This document shows positions 56,381 through 64,000 of a DNA stretch of 64,000 nt, piece after piece. This stretch comes from Rhineura floridana. Its lineage: Eukaryota; Chordata; Lepidosauria; Squamata; Rhineuridae. The DNA lies in the NCBI RefSeq assembly GCF_030035675.1, contig NC_084493.1, forward strand, positions 20,003,822 through 20,067,821. Direction: 5' to 3'. Position 1 is the stretch's first letter, and each line of letters opens with the position of its first letter. The notes under the pieces are model-generated. The model was not told the origin of the DNA. It was given only the letters and a program-made list of their open reading frames with translations, and searched no databases. A program made the translations under genes and the position numbers.

Positions 56381-57313
56381 CTAGCCGCTGGCGTCGTGTG
56401 TGTCAGCAAGTGGTCTAACGTAGGCCTTGTACGCGTCCGAGGACCACCCGTCCACAGCCTGAAGCCTGTCTTTAGAGAAGCCCAATAGGGCCGCCGTGGA
56501 GGCCGCGCCTATCCGGAAGGAGTGTGTCCCGAACTTACTGGGGTCCACGCCTAAATTCCCCAGTGCGGCATTCGCCACGGACCAGAACTGGTATCTGGTA
56601 AGGGGCTGGGAGTTCCTATGTATGAATAGGTACCCTGACTGCGACCCCCTCGCTGCCACAAAACCGCGCAGGGCTGTTACTGGGCAGAGTTCTTGCTGCC
56701 GGCATGGGGCTAATACCACCAGGCGCCCCTTACCATGCTGGTCCGTTTTAGACCGCCTGAGCCGCAGGAGGGCCCGCTCTGCCCTCCAGCTGAGGTCGGA
56801 GACTAGCAGAGCTCAGAGGGAGTTATCCATCTTAGAAGCCGCCACCACCTCCCCAATTCGGAAGGCCCCAAAAAACAGAGTGAGGGCCGCAGCATGATAT
56901 AGCAGGGCCTCGAAAGGGGAAGAACACAAGTGCTTCCACTGTCCCTGCAGGCCAAACAATAGCTCCGGGGAAAAGGGGAGGCGTGCATCCGGGGGGCAAG
57001 GGCGCTCGCGGGACCAACCCTCCAGCATCCGGCGCACCCTAAAGTCACCCGTGTAGTCCTGAAAGCCCCATGCCTTCGCTAGGAAAGCGTGGCCTGAGAG
57101 CTTACCTTTGATGGTCCTGACTGAAAGGCCTCTCCGTTTCCCCTCCACGCAGAACTCCATAAGCTGCTCGACCGGGATGGGCCACTCCTGGGCGTAACCC
57201 CTGGACTCTCTGAAGTTTGATAGATCCCTACCTGCCCCCTGGTAGCTGGCCAAAGTGCTGGGCGCCACAGAAAGGCTTATGGCCCTTTCTGATTCAATCC
57301 TCCAATCTCCCAT
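56381..57313 (-). CDS. Ngaro tyrosine recombinase region
   Basis: Downstream of the RT, overlapping its end. The N-terminal half has a SAM-like DNA-binding domain (LAPSTLASYQGAGRDL, RGLSVRTIKGKLSGH). The catalytic half has the first arginine in FFGAFRIGEV, the HxxR box in GTHSFRIGAAS, and a following W and Y-containing segment (DGWSSDAYKAYVRP) with the candidate nucleophile tyrosine. This enzyme would insert a circular DNA form without target duplication. Treated as a part of the mobile element; the region looks nearly whole. Confidence 0.85.
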
Positions 57314-59226
57314 AGCGCTGGGGGGAACACCTCCGGCAGAGCCCTTGCCCGCGGTGCCAGCTGGCGAAACTTCTCCATCTGGTTCCGTGATAGAGCATCA
57401 GCAATACTATTGTCAATACCCGGAACGTGGCGTGCCAGGAACTGAATATTATAGCGAAAACATTGGAGCACGAATGCTCGCACCAGACGCATAACGTTGG
57501 GGTTTCTAGAGGACAGGGTGTTAATAATGTGCACTGTGGGGAGGTTGTCGCACCAAAAGTGGACTGAGGAATTACCTAACTTGTCGGGCCAGAGGTGTAC
57601 GGCCACGACAATGGGGAAGAACTCCAAGAACGTCAGGTCTCTGGTCAGGCCAGCCAGTGTCCAGCCCTGCGGCCAGCTGCCGTGGCACCATGAGTCATGA
57701 AGAATGACCCCACAACCGAAGGCACCCAAGGCATCGGAGTGCACCTGTAGCTCTGCCTCCAACAGGCGATCCCTTCTCCATAGGGAGACCCCATTAAATT
57801 CCCGCAAGAAGGTGGACCACACTGTCAGGTCAGCCCTAAGAGCGGCTGCCACCCGTGTGCGGTGGTAGGATCGTGATAGGCCAGCCATGGCGTCATATAC
57901 GCGCCGCAGGAAGGCACGGCCGGGCGCTACAACCCTGCAGGCAAAGTTCAGATGGCCTGCCAGCCGTTGGAGAGTGGCTAATGTCACCTTATTAGAACTG
58001 ACCACCTCTGAGATCTTCTCCCTGAGGGCCCCCAACTTGTCATGAGCGAGCCTGCAGCATTGGGCCACCGTATCTATCTCGATGCCCAGAAACGTGATAG
58101 CGGTGGATGGGCCCTCAGTTTTCTCGGCCGCGAGGGGGACGCCCAGCTCCCCAGCCAGCCCCGCGAAATGTGCCATGAACGCCCTACAGGTGCCTGAGTC
58201 CGCAGGGCCCGCAAACAGGTAGTCATCCAAATAGTGTACCACTGATTGCAAGCCTGCGCGCCTCTTGACCGCCCACTCCAAGAAGGAGCTGAAGCGCTCG
58301 AAAACAGAGCATGATATAGAGCAGCCCATAGGCAATGCCCTGTCCACGTAATATTCACCCTCAAAAGCCAAGCCCAACAGCTCAAAGTCCTGTGGGTGGA
58401 CCGGGAGGAGGCGGAAAGCAGACTTGATGTCACACTTTCCCATAAGGGCCCCAACCCTGCAGTCCCTGACCATTCGCACAGCACAGTCGAATGATGTGTA
58501 GCGGACCGAGCACAGCTCCGCTGGGATGAAGTCATTGACTGACTCACCCTGTGGAAAGGACAGGTGGTGTATCAGGCGAAATTCACCTGGTGCCCTCTTG
58601 GGGACGAGGCCCAACGGGGAAACTCTGAGTGAGGGGATGGGTGGTGCAGCAAAGCGGCCCAAAACCCGGCCAGCTACTACTTCCTTCCTAATTTTTTCTC
58701 TCAGAACTGATTCCCTGCCTTCCACTGACTTAAGGTTGCGGGACATGAAAGGTCGCCTGGGACCCAAATAGGGGATCCGAAAACCCACTGTGAAGCCTTC
58801 GAGTAAAAACTGGGCATCTTGGACTAGGGGGTAAAGGTGGAGTAAGTGTTGGAGCTCGGCGATTTTAATTGGGCTGGGGCCCCTTTCCCTGAGCTGCGCC
58901 TGCAGCCCCTGTCTTCCTTGCACCAGCCGAATCCCTGTTTCCATCTCTGAAGGGGCAGCTAGTGCAGGCATGGGGCCCCCCACATATGGCACATTCATGT
59001 CTGAACCTGCACGGGCTCTGACCGCAAAGGCCACGCGAGCTGAACTCCCAGCAAAGCAGGTGGGGTTGAACCCCCTGCCCCGCACGCCCGCGGGAAGCAG
59101 TTGCTGATGCCTGGCGCGCCAAGAGATGGCCGCTGTCCGCCCTATCACCTGCCATGGGTCTAGAATGTGCCATAAATTGCAGCCACAGGTCAGCCTCCTT
59201 TTTGTCCCAGGGGAGGGATGTATCAA
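57277..59226 (-). CDS. Ngaro reverse transcriptase-RNase H
   Basis: A 649-residue open frame with a DIRS/Ngaro-type reverse transcriptase and RNase H. Visible are SPLGLVPKR, GEFRLIHHLSFPQG, the catalytic CDIKSAFR, LPMGCSISCSVFE, and the catalytic YLDDYL with FAGP after it, then TFLGIEID. The RNase H part has VHSDALGAFGCG, TFLEFFPIVVA, FWCDNLPTVHIIN and a C-terminal ADALSRNQ. The RNase H next to the RT and the YLDD box group it with recombinase-encoding retroelements, not L1 or BovB. It would copy the element RNA into DNA. Confidence 0.9.
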   Translation of the reverse strand: MIHPSPGTKRRLTCGCNLWHILDPWQVIGRTAAISWRARHQQLLPAGVRGRGFNPTCFAGSSARVAFAVRARAGSDMNVPYVGGPMPALAAPSEMETGIRLVQGRQGLQAQLRERGPSPIKIAELQHLLHLYPLVQDAQFLLEGFTVGFRIPYLGPRRPFMSRNLKSVEGRESVLREKIRKEVVAGRVLGRFAAPPIPSLRVSPLGLVPKRAPGEFRLIHHLSFPQGESVNDFIPAELCSVRYTSFDCAVRMVRDCRVGALMGKCDIKSAFRLLPVHPQDFELLGLAFEGEYYVDRALPMGCSISCSVFERFSSFLEWAVKRRAGLQSVVHYLDDYLFAGPADSGTCRAFMAHFAGLAGELGVPLAAEKTEGPSTAITFLGIEIDTVAQCCRLAHDKLGALREKISEVVSSNKVTLATLQRLAGHLNFACRVVAPGRAFLRRVYDAMAGLSRSYHRTRVAAALRADLTVWSTFLREFNGVSLWRRDRLLEAELQVHSDALGAFGCGVILHDSWCHGSWPQGWTLAGLTRDLTFLEFFPIVVAVHLWPDKLGNSSVHFWCDNLPTVHIINTLSSRNPNVMRLVRAFVLQCFRYNIQFLARHVPGIDNSIADALSRNQMEKFRQLAPRARALPEVFPPALWEIGGLNQKGP

Positions 59227-59503
59227 AAGCCGCCCTCATACGGAACGCCTGGTCGTAGTCCAGCCATGCCGTCCCTTGAAACTCAGAGTAGCCCCAATAT
59301 ATGATATCGAGGTATTTGATCAGTACCAAGGCCCTATGAGGCTGCCTCTGTATTACCACCCCCATGTACGTAAGGAATGCAGGCAGCCAGTTAGACCAAG
59401 AGCGCTCTACCCGTCGGCGCTTGGGCCTATCGGGCTCTGCATGTTCCCCTTTATCCTTATCCTTCCCAGCCGGCTCCCTGTACAAGAGCGAGAATAGGTC
59501 CAC
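58865..59503 (-). CDS. Ngaro gag-like frame with Cys/His cluster
   Basis: A 212-residue frame lying between the basic gag-like frame and the RT. It contains a Cys/His-rich segment (CWEFSSRGLCGQSPCRFRHEC, then CAICGGPHACTSCPF) resembling a CCCH zinc finger joined to a knuckle, which would suit nucleic-acid binding by a gag-like protein. The preceding region, with YLDIIYWGYSEFQGTAWLDYD, resembles gag-like parts of other recombinase-encoding retroelements. It overlaps the RT frame. Confidence 0.65.
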   Translation of the reverse strand: MDLFSLLYREPAGKDKDKGEHAEPDRPKRRRVERSWSNWLPAFLTYMGVVIQRQPHRALVLIKYLDIIYWGYSEFQGTAWLDYDQAFRMRAAFDTSLPWDKKEADLWLQFMAHSRPMAGDRADSGHLLARQASATASRGRAGQGVQPHLLCWEFSSRGLCGQSPCRFRHECAICGGPHACTSCPFRDGNRDSAGARKTGAAGAAQGKGPQPN

Positions 59504-60302
59504 GTACTCTCCCCTCCATATTCTGTCCTTCGTAGCAGGCAGAAGATGAAAACCCAGTGGGGCAGACGTTTCCCCAAAAGGTATGGCCCCCTCTCTGACT
59601 GATCCCAGGGGGTCGGATATCTGCAGGGGGGTTGGCAGACAGGGCGGGCTGATGCCCTCCTTCCATCGCCGTCCCAGCAGCGAGGTGCCAGACCTGCTCG
59701 CAGGCCTCCCTTAGGGGATGCTGCTGCTGTGGCGTAACCTCCCCCCTGCCGGCGGGAGTCCCTGCCTCCCCATATTCCTCGGTTACCGCTGGTGGGGAAA
59801 AGGGCCAGTAGGGGTACCCCCAGGGGGCCCAGCTCCACTGCCGCTGCCCTTGTTGTTGTGGCATGATAGAGGACTCACCCTGTGTGCTTTCCGCCAAAGG
59901 TCCTTGTGTGGGCTGCATTGTTGGGGCTGCTTGCAAGGTGGGAGTTGCGCCTGGCTCTATGCTGGGTGTCCTCGCCTCAGCCCTGGGCCCGGCCTCCAGC
60001 ACATCCAGTCGCACTAAGATGGAAGCAACAGCCCCTGCATCAGCACTGTTCACTGGCCGCTGCGTTTTCCCCCGAGACCGTTTGGGTGGTGGGTCCTTCT
60101 CCTTCCCTGTCACAGGTTGGTCCCAAGGTGCACTAGGATGGTCTGAGCCATGCTCTAGGGCTTCCAACCTGGCTAATATGGCCGCCCATGGTGGCCCCTC
60201 CCCACTCCTTGCCCCCTCCGCCGCTGGGGGTGGGCATCTCCCCCCTGCTTTGGGGGCCTTTCCTTTCCCTTTTGGCCCCCCTTGTCCTTTCTTGGGTGGC
60301 AT
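59457..60302 (-). CDS. Ngaro gag-like frame, N-terminal part
   Basis: A 281-residue frame beginning with a very basic stretch (MPPKKGQGGPKGKGKAPKAG), then Pro/Gln-rich low-complexity sequence with LARLEALEHG and LVRLDVLEAG coiled-coil-like segments. Its first position and lack of enzyme motifs fit the structural protein of a tyrosine-recombinase element. It overlaps the next frame, as is common in the family. Part of a fossil or recently active mobile element, not a host gene. Confidence 0.65.
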   Translation of the reverse strand: MPPKKGQGGPKGKGKAPKAGGRCPPPAAEGARSGEGPPWAAILARLEALEHGSDHPSAPWDQPVTGKEKDPPPKRSRGKTQRPVNSADAGAVASILVRLDVLEAGPRAEARTPSIEPGATPTLQAAPTMQPTQGPLAESTQGESSIMPQQQGQRQWSWAPWGYPYWPFSPPAVTEEYGEAGTPAGRGEVTPQQQHPLREACEQVWHLAAGTAMEGGHQPALSANPPADIRPPGISQRGGHTFWGNVCPTGFSSSACYEGQNMEGRVRGPILALVQGAGWEG

Positions 60303-60716
60303 ACTAGAGGGAGATAGGGGCCCCGCTTACAAAACGACATGATTTCAAAACGTGAAGGGGCCCGCCTGCTTATTCTATACCCCCTCCCGGCACCCAATTA
60401 TCCTGGAGGGGAGCCTAATTGCCCTGCACGTGGCAAGGATTGATGGTTGGGGTCGTGCCCCACCTACCCCCGCGTTAATTAAAATTAATAATTAAATTTA
60501 AAAGTTGCCGGCCAAAGGCCGCCTAGCCTGTGGTCCTCGCCGCTGCTGGATCCGATCCTGCACTGCCGCCTCATAGTGACTGCCCCAGGATCCTCGCCGC
60601 ATAGGCCTTGGTGCCAGCCGCCGCTGCCTCCCTGTTTCTCAATGAGGCTGGGGGGGGCTCGCCGCCGCCCAGCCACCCTGGCCTCAGGAAGCCTCGGGAG
60701 GCCCACGTGCGCCGGC

Positions 60717-60824
60717 AAAGGAGCCGCGCCGCGCCGAAGCTGCTGCTGCGGCTGCCGAAATTGCCGCCGAAAGGAGCCGCGCCGCGCCGAAGCTGCTGCT
60801 GCGGCTGCCGAGATTGCCGCCGAA
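60717..60824 (-). repeat. 53-bp tandem duplication in the Ngaro 5' leader
   Basis: Two nearly identical 53-bp units (60717-60769 and 60770-60822) containing GGAGCCGCGCCGCGCC and CTGCTGCTGCGGCTGCCG, differing at about one position. They lie close to the element's 5' end, where promoter or leader repeats of retroelements often occur. Confidence 0.85.
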
Positions 60825-60869
60825 ATTTGAACTGGATGGCGGGAAGCAGGCGGGGCGGCCTTAAATAGC

Positions 60870-61150
60870 CTTCATTTTGGATACTCTGTTCATAGGATTT
60901 TCATGGTAAGAGGTATTCAGAGGTGGTTTACCATTGCCTTCCTCTGAGTCTGGATGAATCTTAGTCTGGTGTCTCAGCTCTGACCATACCACCTTGAGTG
61001 ACCCTGCTAGGAGGTCCTTGTTTAGTGTTTTCACTAAAAGGATAGAAAAGAGAATTCCATGGAGTCTTCATAGCCAAGCCACTGAGAGCAGTGTGTGATT
61101 ATGTCATTGCTGGGTGGGGTGCTTCCCCCTCACTCTGAACAGCCACCCAG
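60870..61150 (-). mobile_element. BovB 5' segment upstream of the Ngaro insertion
   Basis: Minus-strand sequence with GAGGAAGGCAATGGTAAACC and CCATGAAAATCCTATGAACA, continuous with the endonuclease part at 55286 once the Ngaro is removed. I read it as the BovB 5' region. A BovB-tailed SINE is the alternative. Confidence 0.55.
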
Positions 61151-61934
61151 GGTTAGGAAGTTGACCTTTGCTTCCTATCAGAATCCCATGAAGTTAGGAA
61201 TTTACTGTTTTATAGGTGGGAAATGGAGGGAAGAGATCATGGGATAGCTTGGTGATGTCAGCTCGCTTGTTGCCCATCTTGATTTGAATACCAGTACAAA
61301 TCTAGATTACTTGATTCCCCCAGGAGTATGAAAGTGTCTAGCGTGACTGTTCTTGACGATGTAGGCAGGCAGATTGACTCTTGTGGGATTAGGTAATTAG
61401 GGTACGTAGAATAATTGCCTTTGTTTATAGAAAGATACAATAATGGGCTGATGTTTGGAGGCCCTTGACAGCTGAGTGAAAGTGTACTATACTTGCTGAA
61501 AAATCTCATGGTGACATATGGATGAGTATCTACATTACAAAATGTATAGGCCTTGGTGAGCTGATTTAAATCAGCATTTTTTAAAATCATTGTTTTAAAT
61601 CAAGCTGGTAGTACTTTGTGTATTTCCCTTATACCAAATAATAATTTACTTTGTGTATTTCCTAAACCATGGTGCAAATCTAAAATTTACATATAAGTAG
61701 AGTGTAAACATTCTTATTTGAACAGATGGGTTCTTCATTTACATAGAAAAGTCTCCTCTAATTTGTAGAGGGCATTGATTTTGTTTTGAGATCAACTGTA
61801 GGGCTAACATACTTAGATTATTTAATAAAACCAAGCAATTTTTAAAGAGAACTTTAGTGGGTTATCATTTTTAAAGAAGTTTTGAAGTCCAATTAACATC
61901 AGATACTCAATAGCCAGAAATTGAGAGCCAGGAG
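61151..61934. other. intergenic, nothing recognised
   Basis: AT-rich sequence without identified repeats. No LRRK1-like or other host exon is visible. Confidence 0.45.
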
Positions 61935-62290
61935 AGCCTGGCTGGGAGTCCAGAGTCTGTGAGTTCAAATCCCTGCTTGTGTCTCCTGGGTGTCAAGGGC
62001 CAGCTAAAGATCACCCCCACAGTGAGTGGCTCAGGGGTTATGTGCCCTGCCACCTATGCAGCCATGGGCAAGCTGCATAGTCCCAAGGAGCCCAGTTGCC
62101 CCACAGCTGGCAGTTATGGACAAGGAAGGGGCTGGCTTGTGCAGCTGTGGCAAGCTGAGCAGGCCCTAGCCAGCTGGGGAGGACTAGCCTCAGAGGGAGG
62201 CAATGGTAAACCCCCTCTGAATACTGCTTACCATGAAAACCCTATTCAAGTCGGGATCGACTTGAAGGCAGTCCATTTCCATTTCATTTA
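61935..62290 (+). mobile_element. tRNA-headed SINE with BovB-like tail (Sauria-type)
   Basis: The head has a B-box-like GAGTTCAAATCCC. The 3' part reads GAGGCAATGGTAAACC, CCATGAAAACCCTATTCAAG and GGATCGACTTGAAGGCAGTC, the tail shared with BovB LINEs. This is the organisation of squamate Sauria-type SINEs, mobilised by BovB. Confidence 0.75.
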
Positions 62291-62639
62291 AATTTGTAGA
62301 CCCAAACAGAAGCAAAATCAAAGGAGTCACCTCTTGTTTTTCATGCAGAAAACAACCCACAAAATCAGCATTCATATTCTGCCCACAGGCAAGGAACTTG
62401 TGACAGAAGGATAACATCCTAAGATCTTATGGCCCTTGGAGTGTGCTGCGCATTCAGATTTTCAAAGGGCTTCTGAAGCCTTTTATTATGTTAGCCCATT
62501 TGCAAAAGTTACTCTCCAAAATATTTCTTTTTCTTTTTGTTCTTTTATACCGAATGTTTTGCTTTTATTTATAACACTCTACTTCCCTCTCCTTTTTAAC
62601 AAATAAATGAGAAATAAATATTACAATATGGGCTACAAA

Positions 62640-62775
62640 AATGCACAGATGTATCAGTGCAAAGCATGTAAGAAGTTCCAGATTCAAATCTTGGCATTGC
62701 CATGAACTCAGCTGACTTTCAGCAAACTGTTTCTCAACCTTAGAACCCCATCTGCAATAACTGGGACTGGCCAAT
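62640..62775 (+). mobile_element. MIR-like SINE, degenerate
   Basis: AGATTCAAATCTTGGCATTG, CATGAACTCAGCTGACTTTC and CTTAGAACCCCATCTGCAAT match the 24412 copy at low identity. Confidence 0.5.
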
Positions 62776-62867
62776 AGGAATGCATCTTACTGATTTTTCA
62801 ACGACTTCAGTAGCTGTTGATTTGTGCTCCTAAAGCACAGACATCTGGGTTTTAAATAACCTGTTCT

Positions 62868-62972
62868 TGTTATGTGCCTTCAAGTCAATTACAACTTATG
62901 GCGAGCCTATGAATCAGTGGCCTCCAAGGGCATCTGTCATGAACCACCCCGTTCAGATCTTGTAAGTAAAAA
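62868..62972 (-). mobile_element. BovB 3' tail fragment
   Basis: About 100 bp matching the BovB 3' terminus (TTATGTGCCTTCAAGTCAAT, GTTCAGATCTTGTAAGT). Confidence 0.8.
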
Positions 62973-62984
62973 ACAACAACCTCT

Positions 62985-63145
62985 AACTCCCTATATAAGG
63001 TCCCATATGCGCTATACATTTATACCACTTTAAACAGCCATGGCTTCCCCCAAAGAATCCCAGGAACTGTAGTTTGTTAAGGGTGCTGAGAGTTGTTAAG
63101 AGATCCCTGCTCCGCTCACAGAGCTACCGATTCTGCTGCTTTGGC
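62985..63145. mobile_element. palindromic MITE, partial
   Basis: TATACCACTTTAAACAGCCA, CCCAAAGAATCCCAGGAACT and GTTTGTTAAGGGTGCTGAGA. Left half of the 29130-29465 family. Confidence 0.65.
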
Positions 63146-63391
63146 AAAGATTTTTTATTTCAGCAGGCATTTTAAGTAGCTTTTTTGGTTTTATGTTCAA
63201 TTTTCACCGATTTTATCTTCGTTATTTCTTTCATAACCTTACTGTATACTGCTTAAAGATTATGGTTCTAAGTGGCATATAAGTAGTTGAAAGACATGAA
63301 TGACACCATCGCCACCTCTGCTTTTTTTTCTGGGGTATGGGCCTGAATACAGAATCCTGACACTGGCCCTCACTGAGAGCATGCTCTAGGA

Positions 63392-63921
63392 CAGTGGTTC
63401 CCAACCTGGGGGCCGGGACCCCCAGGGGGGCTGCAAAGTAATCCAGAGGGGGCCGTGAACTGTAAAGAAATGAATTAATTATTATTATTATTTTAAAAGT
63501 CTTCACTCCCTCTACACTGTCTGCTTTCCGCTGCCGCTGCAGATGACACCTCCCCCTTGCTCCAAAGGAGAGGAGAGGCCTTTTGCTGAAGTGCCAGAGT
63601 GTCTTTCAGGCGCACTAAGGGCAGGCATCTGCCTATAAAATACATGGCAGATGCCAAAGGAGGCTGAGGGTGGAGCTACCAGGAAGAAGAGGGGATTACT
63701 ATCACTGATTCCCATCTCCTTGCACTGCCGCTACCGCCAACGCCCTTACTTAGAATGAGAGGAGAGGGCTTTTTGTGAAGCAAAAAGAAGCAAGCCTGCA
63801 AAGAAAGGCTGCTTTCCCCCTTCCTTCCTGGCAGCCAGCCTGCCTCCTTGGGGGGAGGGGGTCACACATTTTTTTCAGCTTATAAAGGGGGTCCCGTGCT
63901 CATAAAGGTTGGGAACCACTG
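63392..63921. mobile_element. 530-bp hAT MITE
   Basis: Left end CAGTGGTTCCCAACCT and right end AGGTTGGGAACCACTG are perfect 16-bp inverted repeats. A perfect 8-bp duplication CTCTAGGA flanks it (63384-63391 and 63922-63929). The interior is GC-rich and non-coding. Looks recent. Confidence 0.93.
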
Positions 63922-64000
63922 CTCTAGGATAACCTCAAAACTCCCCTGCAGTGGCACATTGTAAGAATGAAGATGATGGAATGCTGGGCAGCTGTCTTTT

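Larger units (their letters stand above)
55287..60868 (-). mobile_element. Ngaro-type tyrosine-recombinase retrotransposon
   Basis: A GC-rich element of about 5.6 kb in minus orientation. In its sense order it has a 5' leader with a tandem duplication, gag-like frames, RT-RNaseH, a tyrosine recombinase, and an SGNH-hydrolase frame. It sits inside a BovB LINE, whose 5' part resumes at 60870 and whose endonuclease part resumes at about 55286. The joints show no target duplication, as expected for recombinase-mediated insertion. The family is known for split direct terminal repeats, which I could not demonstrate by eye. Overlapping frames are normal for the family. The copy looks close to whole, with at most a few breaks, so it is fairly recent. 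The ends are good to within a few bases. Confidence 0.85.
51683..61150 (-). mobile_element. RTE-BovB LINE split by two later insertions
   Basis: BovB in minus orientation, seen in three pieces. The 3' end is at 51683-52274 (GTTATGTGCCTTCAAGTCGA tail, C-terminal protein with RLSYFGH and GSRKRGRP). The reverse transcriptase and endonuclease are at 53526-55286, and the 5' part is at about 60870-61150. The first gap is a 1.25-kb repeat element and the second is the Ngaro element. Translation is heavily broken, so this copy is much older than either insertion. The outer 5' limit is approximate. Confidence 0.8.

Noticed and set aside
55430-60868. GC-rich block as a host CpG-island gene
   Set aside because: The frames on the minus strand carry RT, RNase H and tyrosine-recombinase motifs in element order, inside a BovB LINE.
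48700-64000. Exons of the neighbouring gene (LRRK1 in mammals, tail-to-tail with CHSY1)
   Set aside because: No kinase, leucine-rich-repeat or other host-like coding segment is visible on either strand.

Overview
The window looks like nuclear DNA of a squamate reptile, most likely a lizard. It holds one recognisable host gene and is otherwise dominated by transposable elements. The repeat mix points to squamates: RTE-BovB LINEs, BovB-tailed SINEs (one with a 5S rRNA head), L2-like, CR1 and L1 LINEs, tRNA-Ala-like SINEs, MIR-like SINEs, hAT MITEs, solo LTRs and a tyrosine-recombinase retrotransposon. I cannot name the species.

Host gene: the last coding exon of chondroitin sulfate synthase 1 (CHSY1) is at 45634-47226 (+). 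It follows a strong splice acceptor and is followed by a 3' UTR to a poly(A) signal near 48662. No exon 1 or 2 coding sequence is visible upstream, so positions 1-45633 are read as the 3' part of a very long intron 2. Positions 48700-64000 are downstream intergenic DNA.

Layout: 1-16.9 kb is intron with scattered SINEs, CR1 and BovB fragments, hAT MITEs, a 619-bp solo LTR (6678-7296) and an older LTR-like piece (about 10130-10817). From 16.9 to 20.6 kb there are two L2-like LINEs, one split by a 1012-bp solo LTR (17290-18301). From 20.6 to 36.5 kb there are many SINEs, a 5S-derived SINE, microsatellites and a hammerhead-like RNA motif. From 36.5 to 43.5 kb a pair of inverted repeat arms encloses a nearly full-length L1 (36986-42673, minus) with a perfect 16-bp target duplication. 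From 43.6 to 44.4 kb a purine-rich minisatellite is interrupted by a TA-flanked MITE.

Downstream of CHSY1 are a hAT MITE with a long palindrome (49183-49647), an L2-like LINE, and a nested stack at 51.7-61.1 kb. In that stack a BovB LINE (minus) was split by a 1.25-kb repeat element and by a 5.6-kb Ngaro-type tyrosine-recombinase retrotransposon. The Ngaro carries gag-like, RT-RNaseH, recombinase and SGNH-hydrolase parts. The window ends with SINEs and a 530-bp hAT MITE with a perfect 8-bp target duplication.

The most notable items are the Ngaro with its SGNH hydrolase part, the near-intact L1, the two hammerhead-like motifs with differing but still pairing stems, and the family of elements with shared ends and unlike interiors. 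All identifications are from reading the sequence and remembered family features; no searches were run.
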